Positions 18,573 to 27,815 of a DNA stretch of 64,000 nt are shown one piece after another. Source of the DNA: Umboniibacter marinipuniceus (GTDB lineage Bacteria; Pseudomonadota; Gammaproteobacteria; Pseudomonadales; DSM-25080); NCBI RefSeq assembly GCF_003688415.1, contig NZ_REFJ01000006.1, positions 1-64,000 on the forward strand, written 5' to 3'. The position numbers and the translations under genes are program-made. The notes beneath the pieces were generated by a model that was not told the origin of the DNA, did not search any database, and was given only the letters and a program-made list of their open reading frames with translations. Every line of letters begins with the position of its first letter. Within the stretch, counting starts at the first letter, position 1.

Positions 18573-19582
18573 CCTCCGCGAACTTCACTCGGCAACGTGC
18601 TAAACGTAGGCCGTGTGGCCTGCGCAAGCTGTATTGACTGCGTTGACTGTGTAAGCTTTATTGACTGTATTGACTGTATTGGCTGAGTAAGCTGCATTGA
18701 CTGCCCAGTCGCTAATTGGGGCCAGACGCGCCTCTGAGCGGGGGCTCCCACCATAAGCTGCAAGCCACCATGATCGTTCTTCAACTGCATCGCAATAAGT
18801 TGTGGCGAAACGGTGTTGTCATCGTATCGCCAATGTAACCAATCCCCGTCATACCATGCCCAATCCCACGCTCCGGCATAAAAGCCAATAGTGCTAGTTG
18901 CGCCGCCCGTACTCACTAACTCCGAGGACAATGCCGAACTCTGGTTTGGGCCGTTGAGTTGTCGCCACGGATGGCGGTGTTCGCGCAGGCTTAGTTGGCC
19001 TGTTGCATCGGTAAACAGCCACTGTTGCTTACGCAGAAAAACTAGCTCTCCTACCGTTTGCTGATTCCGGTAGAGACAGTTCTCCCGCTGCCCGGAGCAC
19101 GCTCCCAGGTCATAGCGATAGAACCCATTGGATACACTGGGTAACGGGGGCTCGGCAATAGCCAGTTCGGCGCCGCCACAATAGGGAGAGACCAACCAAT
19201 CACCAGGCGCTAGTTTGCGCGATGAGTAGAGCCTGACTTGATCACTAACCAGTTGCCAATACGCCCGATCCTGCGGTTCGGCCACCAGCAGACCAACTAC
19301 CGATTTATCATCCGATAACGTTAACAACGGAGAGGGGATAGCAAAGTCCAAGCAGCTGCGATTCATTGCTCGCTCAACGCTACTCATAAGTTGCTCTGCC
19401 AACTGGAGTTGCCGTGCACTTTGCTCAGCCTGCTTGGACAGGCTGTAGGCAAAACGATTTTGACTCAGTACAAAATCAATCAGTGCCGTGAGAATTAACG
19501 CCGATATCAGGGTCCCAACTAGGAGTGATACAAGCGAAAATCCAGCCGCCGCTGGACTTGAGCGGGAAGCAATTATGTTCAT
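18569..19582 (-). CDS. pilW: PilW-like minor prepilin, lacking Glu5
   Basis: This 337-residue protein has a prepilin leader MNIIASRSSPAAAG/FSLVSLLVGTLISALIL. The residue at +5 is Ser where nearly all PilW/GspJ-type pilins have Glu. The globular region contains paired cysteines (RSCLDF, PYCGG, GACSGQRENC), consistent with a PilW/PilX-type minor pilin. The C-terminus ends in a Gln/Ser/Ile/Thr-rich repeat. The ATG at 19582 has GGAG eight bases upstream and overlaps the pilV stop (ATGA), so the genes are translationally coupled. Longer in-frame starts extend into pilV and are rejected. Confidence 0.72.
   Translation of the reverse strand: MNIIASRSSPAAAGFSLVSLLVGTLISALILTALIDFVLSQNRFAYSLSKQAEQSARQLQLAEQLMSSVERAMNRSCLDFAIPSPLLTLSDDKSVVGLLVAEPQDRAYWQLVSDQVRLYSSRKLAPGDWLVSPYCGGAELAIAEPPLPSVSNGFYRYDLGACSGQRENCLYRNQQTVGELVFLRKQQWLFTDATGQLSLREHRHPWRQLNGPNQSSALSSELVSTGGATSTIGFYAGAWDWAWYDGDWLHWRYDDNTVSPQLIAMQLKNDHGGLQLMVGAPAQRRVWPQLATGQSMQLTQPIQSIQSIKLTQSTQSIQLAQATRPTFSTLPSEVRGG
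18624..18697. repeat. 9-bp-periodic repeat at the 3' end of pilW
   Basis: Degenerate copies of ATTGACTGT, interleaved with TAAGCT elements, encode the tail of PilW as L-T-Q and S-I-Q tripeptides (residues about 296-320). It is less regular than the other arrays in the locus. Confidence 0.72.
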
Positions 19583-19950
19583 TGACGCCGCTCCAAGCAG
19601 GCCTGCTCCAAGCCATACTGCCAACACACGGGGCTGGCGCTTAACCCAGTGGTTTGAAGTGACCGTGGGAGTGGCCAGGGCCAGTCGCATGCTGAGGATA
19701 CGTCACAATTTAAATGGCGGTGCTGAGGCCTGATTAGGTAGCGCTCCGCCGAGGTGACAAAACGCCTTGCTTCGGCCAATTGAAAGGTGGCACTGGCGTG
19801 GGCAAGAAGTTGCTGCTGACTGGCTAGCACCAGCGCCGTTAGCAGAACTAATAATAGTGCCTCGATTAAACTGGTACCGCGTTGAGCAAGATAGGCGCTC
19901 CGCCGAGGCGAAGCACCTCGTTCATCATAGCGTTTGGCGGATGCTAACAT
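19579..19950 (-). CDS. pilV: PilV/GspI-type minor prepilin, short
   Basis: A 123-residue prepilin has a 25-residue basic leader and the site AQRG/TSLIEALLLVLLTALVL, with Glu at +5. Cysteines in NCDVSSACDW and SPVCWQYGLEQAC may pair. Minor pilins of the PilV family are usually longer (about 170-200 residues), so this one is compact. The family name rests on position (first of pilV-pilW-pilX order) and the SLIEALL sequence. The ATG at 19950 has GGAGGA six bases upstream. It is preceded by the ispH terminator, so its promoter is unclear. Confidence 0.65.
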   Translation of the reverse strand: MLASAKRYDERGASPRRSAYLAQRGTSLIEALLLVLLTALVLASQQQLLAHASATFQLAEARRFVTSAERYLIRPQHRHLNCDVSSACDWPWPLPRSLQTTGLSASPVCWQYGLEQACLERRQ

Positions 19951-19985
19951 GGTAAATCCTCCAATGGATTGACCGTTAGCATGAC

Positions 19986-20014
19986 GAAAAAAAGGCGAGT
20001 TATGCACTCGCCTT
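19986..20014 (-). terminator. rho-independent terminator of ispH
   Basis: AAGGCGAGT / ACTCGCCTT with a 5-base loop is followed on the minus strand by a run of T residues. It lies between ispH and the minor pilin genes, 36 bp before the pilV start. Confidence 0.85.
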
Positions 20015-20034
20015 TTAGGGGTTAATGAGAGCTT

Positions 20035-20994
20035 TTAGTCCCGAGTGATATCAACCAAGCGCAATTCTTTGGGCAGTGAAAAACGAATATTCTCTTCAAT
20101 ACCACTAATCTCCGCGGCAACGCCCGCACCAAGCTCTTCGAGGCGAGTGAGTACAGATTGAACCAATACCTCAGGCGCCGATGCGCCAGCGGTGATACCT
20201 ACGGAAGTCACGCCGTCTAACCAAGCACTATCAATATCTTCCGCTGAGTCAATTAGGTAGCTCGTAGCACCTACGCGCTCAGCAAGCTCACGGAGACGGT
20301 TAGAGTTCGAGCTGGTTGCCGAGCCTACCACTAAGACCAAATCATTATTTTCGGCAAGTTCACGCACCGCATCTTGGCGATTCTGCGTGGCGTAACAAAT
20401 ATCGTCTTTACGCGGCCCATGAATATTAGGGAACTTTGCTCTTAGCGCATTAATCACCATGGCCGTATCATCCATGGACAAGGTAGTCTGGGTCACATAG
20501 GCTAACTTACTATCATCATCCACAGACAGTGCTGACACATCCGCTTCATCTTCAACAAGATGAATTCTGCCGCCAAAGGCGGTGTCAAATCGGCCCATTG
20601 TGCCTTCAACTTCCGGGTGCCCTTCGTGGCCAATGAGAATGCAGTCAAAGCCGGCTTTCGCGTACTTCACGACTTCCATATGGACCTTGGTGACCAGCGG
20701 ACAAGTGGCATCAAATACTTTCAGGCCGCGCTTTTCTGCTTCAAGTTCAACGGCCTTCGACACGCCGTGAGCGCTAAAGATCACGATGGTATCATCAGGG
20801 ACTTCGTGTAGTTCCTGAACAAAGACTGCGCCGCGCTCCTTGAGCGTATCTACCACATATTTGTTATGGACTACCTCGTGGCGAACATAGATGGGCGCGC
20901 CAAAACTATCGAGCGCACGATTAACAATTTCAATGGCTCTATCTACGCCCGCACAAAAACCACGGGGATTCGCTAAGCTAACATTCATACTCAC
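20035..20994 (-). CDS. ispH: 4-hydroxy-3-methylbut-2-enyl diphosphate reductase
   Basis: This [4Fe-4S] enzyme is the last step of the MEP pathway and yields isopentenyl and dimethylallyl diphosphate. The 319-residue protein has three conserved iron-sulfur cysteines ([33 protein letters not shown]). It also has the substrate-site His and the TQTTLS and [10 protein letters not shown] blocks. The start is a GTG overlapping the fkpB stop; the ATG two codons later is equally possible. It is the last gene of the ribF-ileS-lspA-fkpB-ispH string. Confidence 0.97.
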   Translation of the reverse strand: MSMNVSLANPRGFCAGVDRAIEIVNRALDSFGAPIYVRHEVVHNKYVVDTLKERGAVFVQELHEVPDDTIVIFSAHGVSKAVELEAEKRGLKVFDATCPLVTKVHMEVVKYAKAGFDCILIGHEGHPEVEGTMGRFDTAFGGRIHLVEDEADVSALSVDDDSKLAYVTQTTLSMDDTAMVINALRAKFPNIHGPRKDDICYATQNRQDAVRELAENNDLVLVVGSATSSNSNRLRELAERVGATSYLIDSAEDIDSAWLDGVTSVGITAGASAPEVLVQSVLTRLEELGAGVAAEISGIEENIRFSLPKELRLVDITRD

Positions 20995-21431
20995 TCGGCT
21001 GACTCCACACCAACAATAAGAACTTTGAAATTGAGCGTTTCGCCAGCTAAGGGATGATTAAAGTTAACCACCACTTCGGTGTCCGTAATTTCATGAATCA
21101 CACCGGCAATTTCACCCTCGGGGCCGTTGGCGAAATTCATCACCAGCCCCACTTCAATGGCTTGATCCGGGGCGAAAAGATCGCGTGCTACGCGCTGGAA
21201 GTTTAGCTCATTCGGTTGTCCGAAGGCATCTTCCGGCGGCACGGAAAAGGTGCCCTCGAATCCGGGCGTAAGACCAACAAGGTGTTGCTCAAAGCCAGGC
21301 AATAAGGAGCCGTCACCCATGACAAAGCTGACCGCATCCCGATCAAAGGTGGAATCTATTTCGCGGCCATCTGCAGTGGTTAGCGCAAACTTCAAGCTCA
21401 CTTTGCTGGTAGGTGAAATAACCTCAGACAT
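20991..21431 (-). CDS. fkpB: FKBP-type peptidyl-prolyl isomerase (SlpA/FkpB)
   Basis: This 146-residue cytosolic proline isomerase and chaperone is of the SlyD-like type. The N-terminal FKBP half ([34 protein letters not shown]) holds the inserted-in-flap domain, and [15 protein letters not shown] closes the fold. It lacks the His-rich tail of SlyD. The ATG at 21431 lies inside the lspA end, seven bases after AAGGAG. A longer frame exists but does not match the family N-terminus. Linkage lspA-fkpB-ispH is typical of gammaproteobacteria. Confidence 0.93.
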   Translation of the reverse strand: MSEVISPTSKVSLKFALTTADGREIDSTFDRDAVSFVMGDGSLLPGFEQHLVGLTPGFEGTFSVPPEDAFGQPNELNFQRVARDLFAPDQAIEVGLVMNFANGPEGEIAGVIHEITDTEVVVNFNHPLAGETLNFKVLIVGVESAE

Positions 21432-21915
21432 CGGCTGTCTCCTTGGCCTTTTTGTGGTCACGATAGGCGTCTATGAGTAGCAGCACTCCACCAATACAGA
21501 TTGCCGAATCGGCGATGTTAAATGCCGGCCAATACCACTGCTGGTAGTACCACTGAATAAAGTCAATCACATAACCAAACATCACTCGATCGTATAAGTT
21601 ACCCAAGGCACCACCTAGGATCAGAGCAAGGGCTAACGACAATAGCTTTTGTTCGGTGGCAATGCGTTTAATCCACACCACTAAGCCCACCGAAATAATA
21701 CTAGTGAGAATCACAAAGAACCAACGCTGCCAGCCACCGGCTTCAGCAAGAAAGCTGAACGCCGCACCAGTGTTATACAACAGCGTGAAATTAAATCCCG
21801 GCATAACGGCAACAGGATCAGCATAATTCAGCTGCGTAACCGCAATGGTCTTGGTGACTTGATCAATAACAAGAATAACTAGGGCAATCACATACCAACG
21901 TGCTACAGACATCAT
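21424..21915 (-). CDS. lspA: lipoprotein signal peptidase
   Basis: The enzyme cleaves signal peptides of diacylated prolipoproteins such as BamD in the inner membrane. The 163-residue protein has four hydrophobic segments. Both catalytic aspartates are in conserved contexts ([17 protein letters not shown] and [12 protein letters not shown]), with NTGAAFSFL earlier. The start ATG overlaps the ileS stop (ATGA). Confidence 0.96.
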   Translation of the reverse strand: MMSVARWYVIALVILVIDQVTKTIAVTQLNYADPVAVMPGFNFTLLYNTGAAFSFLAEAGGWQRWFFVILTSIISVGLVVWIKRIATEQKLLSLALALILGGALGNLYDRVMFGYVIDFIQWYYQQWYWPAFNIADSAICIGGVLLLIDAYRDHKKAKETADV

Positions 21916-24704
21916 GCGAATTGACGCTCCTCACCATCACCATCCACGTTCGTTACACAACGACCGCACAGGGTTGGGTGTGATTCAATTTGACCCACAT
22001 CTTCACGATGGTGCCAACAGCGCTCGCACTTCTCATGTGCGCTCTTTACAACGGCTACCTTCAAACCGTCAATCTCCGTGGCTGACGCATTGGCGTGCTC
22101 GCCAACCGTGGCACCGGAAGTGATTAATACAAAGCGCAGCTCATCACCGAATACGTTGAGTAGCGAGGCCAGTTCGGGATCCGCTTCTAGCGTTAGTTCG
22201 GCATCCAAGGAGCCGCGTATTACACCTTCGTTACGCGCCTTCTCAATGGCCTTGTTCACAGCGGTTTTAACTGTCATCACTCGCTGCCAATCTTCATCGG
22301 TGATTGCCACTTCTCCCTCTAGACGAGCGAGCTGATCATACCAGTGAGCAATGAAGACTGACTCTTCGCGCTTACCTGGGAGATACGCCCAAGCTTCGTG
22401 AGCGGTGAAGCTGGTAATTGGCGCTAACCAACGAACCATGGCCTCGGCAATATGGTAAATCGCCGTTTGCGCAGAACGACGCGCCAGCGAATCCGTACCG
22501 CAGGTGTACTGGCGGTCCTTGATGATATCGAGGTAAAAACCACCTAGATCGACAATGCAGAATTGCTGCAGTTTCTGGTAGATGGAATGCAGACTATAGG
22601 TTTCATAATCGGCTTTGATTCCGTCCTGCACTTTCGCGGCGCGATCAACCGCCCAGCGATCAATAGCCACCATATCCTGCGCGCTGACTAAATCAGTTTC
22701 TGGATTGAAACCCACCAAGTTGGACAATAGGAAACGCAGGGTGTTGCGAATACGACGGTAGGACTCTGCAGTGCGCTTAAGAATTTCATCGGACACGCTC
22801 ATCTCAGCACTAAAGTCCGTCGCAGACACCCAAAGGCGAAGAATATCAGCACCCAGGTTGTTAACGACTTTCTGCGGTGACATCACGTTACCGATTGACT
22901 TGGACATCTTTCGTCCTTGCGCGTCTACGGTAAAGCCATGAGTCAGTACCTGCTTGTAGGGCGCTTCGCCGTGCATCGCGATGGCGGTCTTTAGTGATGA
23001 TTGGAACCAACCACGATGCTGGTCACTGCCTTCGAGGTAAAGGTCCGCAGGGAAACGCAGGTTATCGCGACGAGACACCACCGAGTAATGAGTAACGCCT
23101 GAGTCAAACCAAACGTCTAAGGTATCGGTGACTTTGTTGTAGTGCTGAGCGTCAGCGCCCAGTAATTCCTCGGCATCCAGCTCGAACCATGCCTCAATAC
23201 CTTTGCCCTCAACACGCTGAGCCACTTGCTCAATCAGGGCCGCGGTGTTGGGGTGAAGGTCACCCGTTTCCTTGTGAATAAAGAGCGCGATGGGAACACC
23301 CCAGGTACGCTGACGAGAGATACACCAGTCTGGTGAACCATTCAGCATGGTTTCGATACGGGCTTCGCCCCATTCTGGCAACCATTCAACCTGTTTTACT
23401 GCCGCCAGTGCAGACTCCAACAAACCCTCTTGGGTCATACTCACGAACCATTGCGGTGTAGCGCGGTAGATGAGCGGCGTTTTGGTACGCCAGCAGTGTG
23501 GATAAGAGTGACGGAACTTCTCTGCTTTAAGCAGCACTTTGTTCTCGCGCAGTAGTTCAATGACTTTTTCATCCACTTTGTAAACGTGCTCGCCCGCAAA
23601 CAACGGCGTGCTGTCACGGTAGATTCCGTTATCATCTACACGGTTGATAGTGCCAATGCCGTACTTACGACCTACCGCGAAATCTTCAACGCCATGATCA
23701 GGCGCAGTGTGCACAGCACCCGTACCCGCATCAACGGTAACATGGTCACCTAAAATAACGGGGAGCTTGTCCTCGTAGAAGGGATGTTTAACAAGTTGAT
23801 TTTCAAACTTGGCACCCATCGCATGAGCAATGATTTTGTAATCGTCTAGTTCATAGCGCTTGAAGGAGTCTGCCACTAGGGCTTCAGCAAAAACAAAGTA
23901 CTCACCCTGGTGCTCAACCAAGCAGTATTCAAGCTCAGCATTCAAGCTGACCGCCTGGGACGACGGTAATGTCCACGGCGTTGTGGTCCAAATCACCACA
24001 CTTACCTGACCAAGATTTTCTTGGCCAAAGGCTTCAAAAACTGCCGCTGGGTCTACCGCACGGTAGGCAACATCAATGGCGTAGGAAGTCTTGTCCTGAT
24101 ACTCAACCTCAGCTTCAGCCAACGCTGAACCGCCGACAACACTCCAGTAGACGGGTTTGAAGCCCTTAACGAGGTGACCGTTCTCGGCAATCTTGCCCAG
24201 TGCACGAATGATGTCTGCTTCGGTTTGAAAGTCCATAGTGAGATAGGGATTGTTCCATTCACCTAAAACTCCCAGACGAATAAAGTCAGCCTTCTGTCCG
24301 GCTACCTGTTTTGCTGCATAAGTACGACACGCTTCGCGAAACTTAGCGTAGGGAACTTTGACGCCCGCTTTGCCCAGCTTCTTTTCAACGTTGTGTTCAA
24401 TGGGAAGGCCGTGACAATCCCAGCCCGGGACATAGGGCGCATCAAAGCCAGAAATGGTTTTTGATTTGACGATAATGTCTTTCAGAATCTTGTTAACGGA
24501 GTGACCAATGTGGATATCACCGTTGGCGTACGGTGGTCCATCATGAAGAATGAACTGCTCACAACCTTTACGCGCCTCGCGAATGAGCTCATACAATCCT
24601 GATTCGTCCCATTCTTTGAGCATCTGTGGCTCACGCTGTGCCAGATTTCCACGCATAGGGAAACCAGTTTCTGGCAGGTTTAATGTACTTTTGTAATCAC
24701 TCAT
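21912..24704 (-). CDS. ileS: isoleucyl-tRNA synthetase
   Basis: This class I synthetase charges tRNA-Ile. The 930-residue chain has the HIGH motif in [12 protein letters not shown], the CP1 editing domain (with [13 protein letters not shown]) and the KMSKS motif in [12 protein letters not shown]-terminal zinc finger (CERCWHH ... CGRC) is also present. This is the bacterial type 1 form, as in E. coli. It overlaps lspA and ribF by stop/start overlaps, so translation along ribF-ileS-lspA-fkpB-ispH is coupled. Confidence 0.98.
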   Translation of the reverse strand: MSDYKSTLNLPETGFPMRGNLAQREPQMLKEWDESGLYELIREARKGCEQFILHDGPPYANGDIHIGHSVNKILKDIIVKSKTISGFDAPYVPGWDCHGLPIEHNVEKKLGKAGVKVPYAKFREACRTYAAKQVAGQKADFIRLGVLGEWNNPYLTMDFQTEADIIRALGKIAENGHLVKGFKPVYWSVVGGSALAEAEVEYQDKTSYAIDVAYRAVDPAAVFEAFGQENLGQVSVVIWTTTPWTLPSSQAVSLNAELEYCLVEHQGEYFVFAEALVADSFKRYELDDYKIIAHAMGAKFENQLVKHPFYEDKLPVILGDHVTVDAGTGAVHTAPDHGVEDFAVGRKYGIGTINRVDDNGIYRDSTPLFAGEHVYKVDEKVIELLRENKVLLKAEKFRHSYPHCWRTKTPLIYRATPQWFVSMTQEGLLESALAAVKQVEWLPEWGEARIETMLNGSPDWCISRQRTWGVPIALFIHKETGDLHPNTAALIEQVAQRVEGKGIEAWFELDAEELLGADAQHYNKVTDTLDVWFDSGVTHYSVVSRRDNLRFPADLYLEGSDQHRGWFQSSLKTAIAMHGEAPYKQVLTHGFTVDAQGRKMSKSIGNVMSPQKVVNNLGADILRLWVSATDFSAEMSVSDEILKRTAESYRRIRNTLRFLLSNLVGFNPETDLVSAQDMVAIDRWAVDRAAKVQDGIKADYETYSLHSIYQKLQQFCIVDLGGFYLDIIKDRQYTCGTDSLARRSAQTAIYHIAEAMVRWLAPITSFTAHEAWAYLPGKREESVFIAHWYDQLARLEGEVAITDEDWQRVMTVKTAVNKAIEKARNEGVIRGSLDAELTLEADPELASLLNVFGDELRFVLITSGATVGEHANASATEIDGLKVAVVKSAHEKCERCWHHREDVGQIESHPTLCGRCVTNVDGDGEERQFA

Positions 24705-25645
24705 TCAATAACCTTAAACTCATTAACAAAGTAATCGCGAGCGGCCTGTTGGTCGCGTGCGATTTGTTGCTGTAATTCTGCAAACGATGAAAACGCTTGT
24801 TCATCGCGAAGTTTAGTCAAAAAGACAACCGTTATGGCTTGCCCGTAAATATCTTGATCAAAATTAAAAAGGTGAGCCTCTAACGACGGTATTGGCTCCG
24901 CACCAACGGTAGGTTTTACGCCAATATTTGCCACGCCTTGATGCCATTCACCAGCCACTAGCACACGAACCGCGAACACCCCATGCAAGGGCGAGCGACG
25001 CCGGCGCAGTGCAACGTTCGCAGTTGGCACGCCAATGGTTCTGCCTAACTGCCTGCCCTTGCCCACGTGACCTTGAATGCTAAAGTCTCGGCTTAAGAGC
25101 TGCTTCGCTTGCGCGCAGTCTCCGCTTAGCAGTAGCTCGCGAATACGCGTGGAGCTGACCCGCTCACCATGCACTTCCGTGGTAGGCGTATCTTCAACGA
25201 TGAAGCCCGATTGAGGTGCTAGCTGTTGCAGCAGCGCGAAGTCACCCTCACGGTTGGCACCGAAACGAAAATCATCGCCCACGATTAAGTGCTGAGTTTT
25301 CAGCCCCTCTACCAGCACCCTAGACACGAACTCCACCGGCGTCATGTTCTGAATTTGCTGATTAAAGCGCAGACAGACAATTCGCTGGATGCCATAGGAC
25401 ATCAGCAACTCAACCTTATCGCGAAAACGACTGAGCCGAGCGGGCGCCTGATCCGGCGCAAAATACTCACTCGGCTGAGGTTCAAACAACACCACGGTAG
25501 GCACCGCATTGGCGGCTTCAGCGAGTTGTTTGACGCGATTAAGGATGGCTTGGTGCCCTAGATGTAAACCGTCGAATGCACCAATGGTCACCACTGATGC
25601 AGAGCTGATTTGAACTAAGTTGTGCAAGCCCCGTATCAGCTGCAT
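24701..25645 (-). CDS. ribF: bifunctional riboflavin kinase / FMN adenylyltransferase
   Basis: RibF converts riboflavin to FMN and then FAD. The 314-residue protein has the N-terminal adenylyltransferase domain ([14 protein letters not shown] nucleotide motif; [12 protein letters not shown]). The C-terminal kinase domain contains [15 protein letters not shown] and [15 protein letters not shown]. The family length is about 310. It is the first gene of the coupled ribF-ispH string; murJ lies upstream on the same strand after an 80-bp gap. Confidence 0.97.
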   Translation of the reverse strand: MQLIRGLHNLVQISSASVVTIGAFDGLHLGHQAILNRVKQLAEAANAVPTVVLFEPQPSEYFAPDQAPARLSRFRDKVELLMSYGIQRIVCLRFNQQIQNMTPVEFVSRVLVEGLKTQHLIVGDDFRFGANREGDFALLQQLAPQSGFIVEDTPTTEVHGERVSSTRIRELLLSGDCAQAKQLLSRDFSIQGHVGKGRQLGRTIGVPTANVALRRRRSPLHGVFAVRVLVAGEWHQGVANIGVKPTVGAEPIPSLEAHLFNFDQDIYGQAITVVFLTKLRDEQAFSSFAELQQQIARDQQAARDYFVNEFKVIE

Positions 25646-25724
25646 GTAAGGCGATTCTCTTTGATCAAAATATGATCGTCGAAGTATACCTATAAATTGA
25701 TAGCATTTCAGCTAAGAACAACAA

Positions 25725-27284
25725 TTATTTTGGCGCTAAAAGATGGCGTTTTCGCCAGCCCAATAACGGCACTAAACCGAAGTAGCAAACTAAGCCAGAA
25801 ACCACATAGAGCGCTAGATAGGAAGCGCGCTCGCCAAATTCAGCACCGTCCCAAAACAGCGGGAATTCCAGCTGCAGGAACACCAACAATGACGCCATGC
25901 AACACCCCGCGAGTAGGGGTGGAAGGATACTCATACTCTGCTGCGCCGACAACCAAGCGCCGTCTCGGCGCAAACCAAACCAAAGTAGACCCGCGTTGAG
26001 CCAGGCTGATGCCGCGGTTGCCAGCGCAAGTCCGGCGTGACCGAGATGATAATCGACCAGCAGGTAAACAAAGATAAGGTTGAAGACCATATTGGCGATC
26101 ATCGCGACGATGCCATACTTCACCGGCGTTTTGGTATCCTGGCGAGAATAGAAACCCGTAGCCAGCACTTTGATCCACATGAATGCCAATAACCCTAGCG
26201 CGTAGGCGCGGAGCGCCCATGCGGACTGACGAACCCCAAAATCACTCAGTTCGCCATAACCGAATAAGGTGAAGATCAGCGGCTCAGCCAAGACGATCAA
26301 CGCAATGGCCGCGGGGAAACCAATAGCGAACACCAATCTGGATGCCCAACGCAGCGTGTCTGAAAAGGCGTCAATACCCCCACGCACATGCTTGCGGGAT
26401 AAGTTGGGTAACACCACAGTGGCCAGCGCGATACCGAACACCCCCAGAGGCAACTCAGCCAAGCGGTCTGAATAATACAACCAGGAAACGCTACCACCCG
26501 GAAGAAATGAGGCGATAACCGTATCCAGTAGCAGGTTGATCTGACTCACGCTGACACCAAAGAGCGCGGGAATCATTAATCTAAGTACCTTAGAAACACC
26601 CTTGTCGCCGCGAGTCATCTCGGGCTTTGGCAGGAGTTGAAGATGAGCCAAAAATGGCAACTGGAAAATTAACTGAATCACTCCCGCAATCAAAATACCC
26701 CACGCCAGTGCATAGGCGGGCTCCTCGAACCATGGCGTTAAGAAGATGGCGCAGGCGATTAACGACAGATTGAGAAATATGGGCGTAATGGCTGGCACCG
26801 CAAAGCGGTCATAGCTGTTTAAGATCGCTCCCGCGAAGCCTGTTAGTGAGATTAAGGCCAGATAGGGAAAGGTAATCCGCAGCATCTCCGAGGCCATGTT
26901 GAACTTCTCGGGCTCATCCCAGAAGCCAGGCGCAAAAATAAGCATCACCTGCGGCGCAAAAATCACCACCAACACGGTGATAGATATCACTGAGGCGCCC
27001 AGCCACCCACACATTCGATTGATGAATTGATGTACCGCAAACTTGGAGCCATTCTCTCTGTACTCCGACAATACTGGCACAAATGCTTGCGCGAACGCGC
27101 CTTCGGCAAACAGTCTTCGGAGAAAGTTAGGAATTTTAATGGCCACGTAAAATGCATCGGCCGCTGCAGTATCGCCCACAACTCGCGCAAGGATGATATC
27201 GCGCGCTAAACCAAGCACCCGCGAAATCATTGTCATAGTACTCACGATCAGGCCACTACGGACCAATCCTTGCGATTTTGCCAA
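25725..27284 (-). CDS. murJ: lipid II flippase MurJ
   Basis: MurJ moves lipid II across the inner membrane for peptidoglycan synthesis. The 519-residue protein is hydrophobic throughout, consistent with 14 transmembrane helices of the MVF/MATE fold. It shows family segments such as GLARDIILARVVG and DAFYVAIKIPNFLRRLFAEGAFAQAFVPV (residues about 41-69). The start is TTG at 27284 with GGAG nine bases upstream. The gene is divergent from rpsT, as in many gammaproteobacteria. Confidence 0.96.
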   Translation of the reverse strand: MAKSQGLVRSGLIVSTMTMISRVLGLARDIILARVVGDTAAADAFYVAIKIPNFLRRLFAEGAFAQAFVPVLSEYRENGSKFAVHQFINRMCGWLGASVISITVLVVIFAPQVMLIFAPGFWDEPEKFNMASEMLRITFPYLALISLTGFAGAILNSYDRFAVPAITPIFLNLSLIACAIFLTPWFEEPAYALAWGILIAGVIQLIFQLPFLAHLQLLPKPEMTRGDKGVSKVLRLMIPALFGVSVSQINLLLDTVIASFLPGGSVSWLYYSDRLAELPLGVFGIALATVVLPNLSRKHVRGGIDAFSDTLRWASRLVFAIGFPAAIALIVLAEPLIFTLFGYGELSDFGVRQSAWALRAYALGLLAFMWIKVLATGFYSRQDTKTPVKYGIVAMIANMVFNLIFVYLLVDYHLGHAGLALATAASAWLNAGLLWFGLRRDGAWLSAQQSMSILPPLLAGCCMASLLVFLQLEFPLFWDGAEFGERASYLALYVVSGLVCYFGLVPLLGWRKRHLLAPK

Positions 27285-27315
27285 TTTCTTATACTCCTAC
27301 GTAATTACGCAGATC

Positions 27316-27343
27316 TTAACACCATTACCAGTTGTGCTACACT
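27316..27343 (+). promoter_or_regulatory. candidate distal promoter of rpsT
   Basis: TTAACA (27316-27321), a 16-bp spacer, then TACACT preceded by an extended -10 TG. In E. coli rpsT also has two promoters. Confidence 0.45.
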
Positions 27344-27386
27344 AGCAGCCTATTGTCGATTTATTCGACATTATTGCGATTGACTA

Positions 27387-27415
27387 TTGACAATCGGTGG
27401 CGCGAGCGGCATAGT
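27387..27415 (+). promoter_or_regulatory. candidate proximal promoter of rpsT
   Basis: Consensus TTGACA (27387-27392), a 17-bp spacer and CATAGT (4 of 6) are followed by the GC-rich discriminator TCGCGACC. The discriminator resembles those at the other ribosomal promoters in the window. Confidence 0.6.
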
Positions 27416-27461
27416 TCGCGACCTCAATTTTTGAACCATGATTTCTTAAAGGAGCTTTACG

Positions 27462-27728
27462 GTGGCAAACTCCCCGCAAGCAAAAAAACGCGCTCGTCAG
27501 GCTGAAAAGTCTCGTTCGCACAACGCGAGCCTGCGCTCCATGGTGCGCACCTACATTAAAAAAGTAGTTGCCGCCATCGAAGCAGGTGATCACGAAGCAG
27601 CAAAGGCAGCATTCGCTGCAGCAGAGCCGGTCATTGACCGTTTTGCAGACAAGGGTATCTTCCACAAGAATAAGGCAGCTCGTATCAAGAGCCGTCTTAA
27701 CACCCAGGTCAAAAAGCTAGCTGCTTAA
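27462..27728 (+). CDS. rpsT: 30S ribosomal protein S20
   Basis: S20 binds 16S rRNA early in 30S assembly. The 88-residue basic protein begins [20 protein letters not shown], matching the family. The start codon is GTG with AAAGGAG eight bases upstream. E. coli rpsT also uses a non-ATG start (TTG) and is regulated at translation by its own product, so the weak start here may serve the same control. A terminator follows. Confidence 0.97.
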   Translation: MANSPQAKKRARQAEKSRSHNASLRSMVRTYIKKVVAAIEAGDHEAAKAAFAAAEPVIDRFADKGIFHKNKAARIKSRLNTQVKKLAA

Positions 27729-27743
27729 GATCGCGTTAAAAAG

Positions 27744-27768
27744 AACCGGCTTTATGCCGGTTTTTTTT
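27744..27768 (+). terminator. rho-independent terminator of rpsT
   Basis: AACCGGC / GCCGGTT with a 5-base loop and eight T residues, 15 bp after the stop codon. Confidence 0.9.
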
Positions 27769-27815
27769 CGTCTGTACTTTTTCGCTACTTGGCGTACCTA
27801 AGCGGCCTCTCACCA

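Noticed and set aside
27384-27665. Minus-strand frame antisense to rpsT
   Set aside because: It is a shadow of the S20 gene; murJ already accounts for the minus strand unit with its own TTG start and Shine-Dalgarno.
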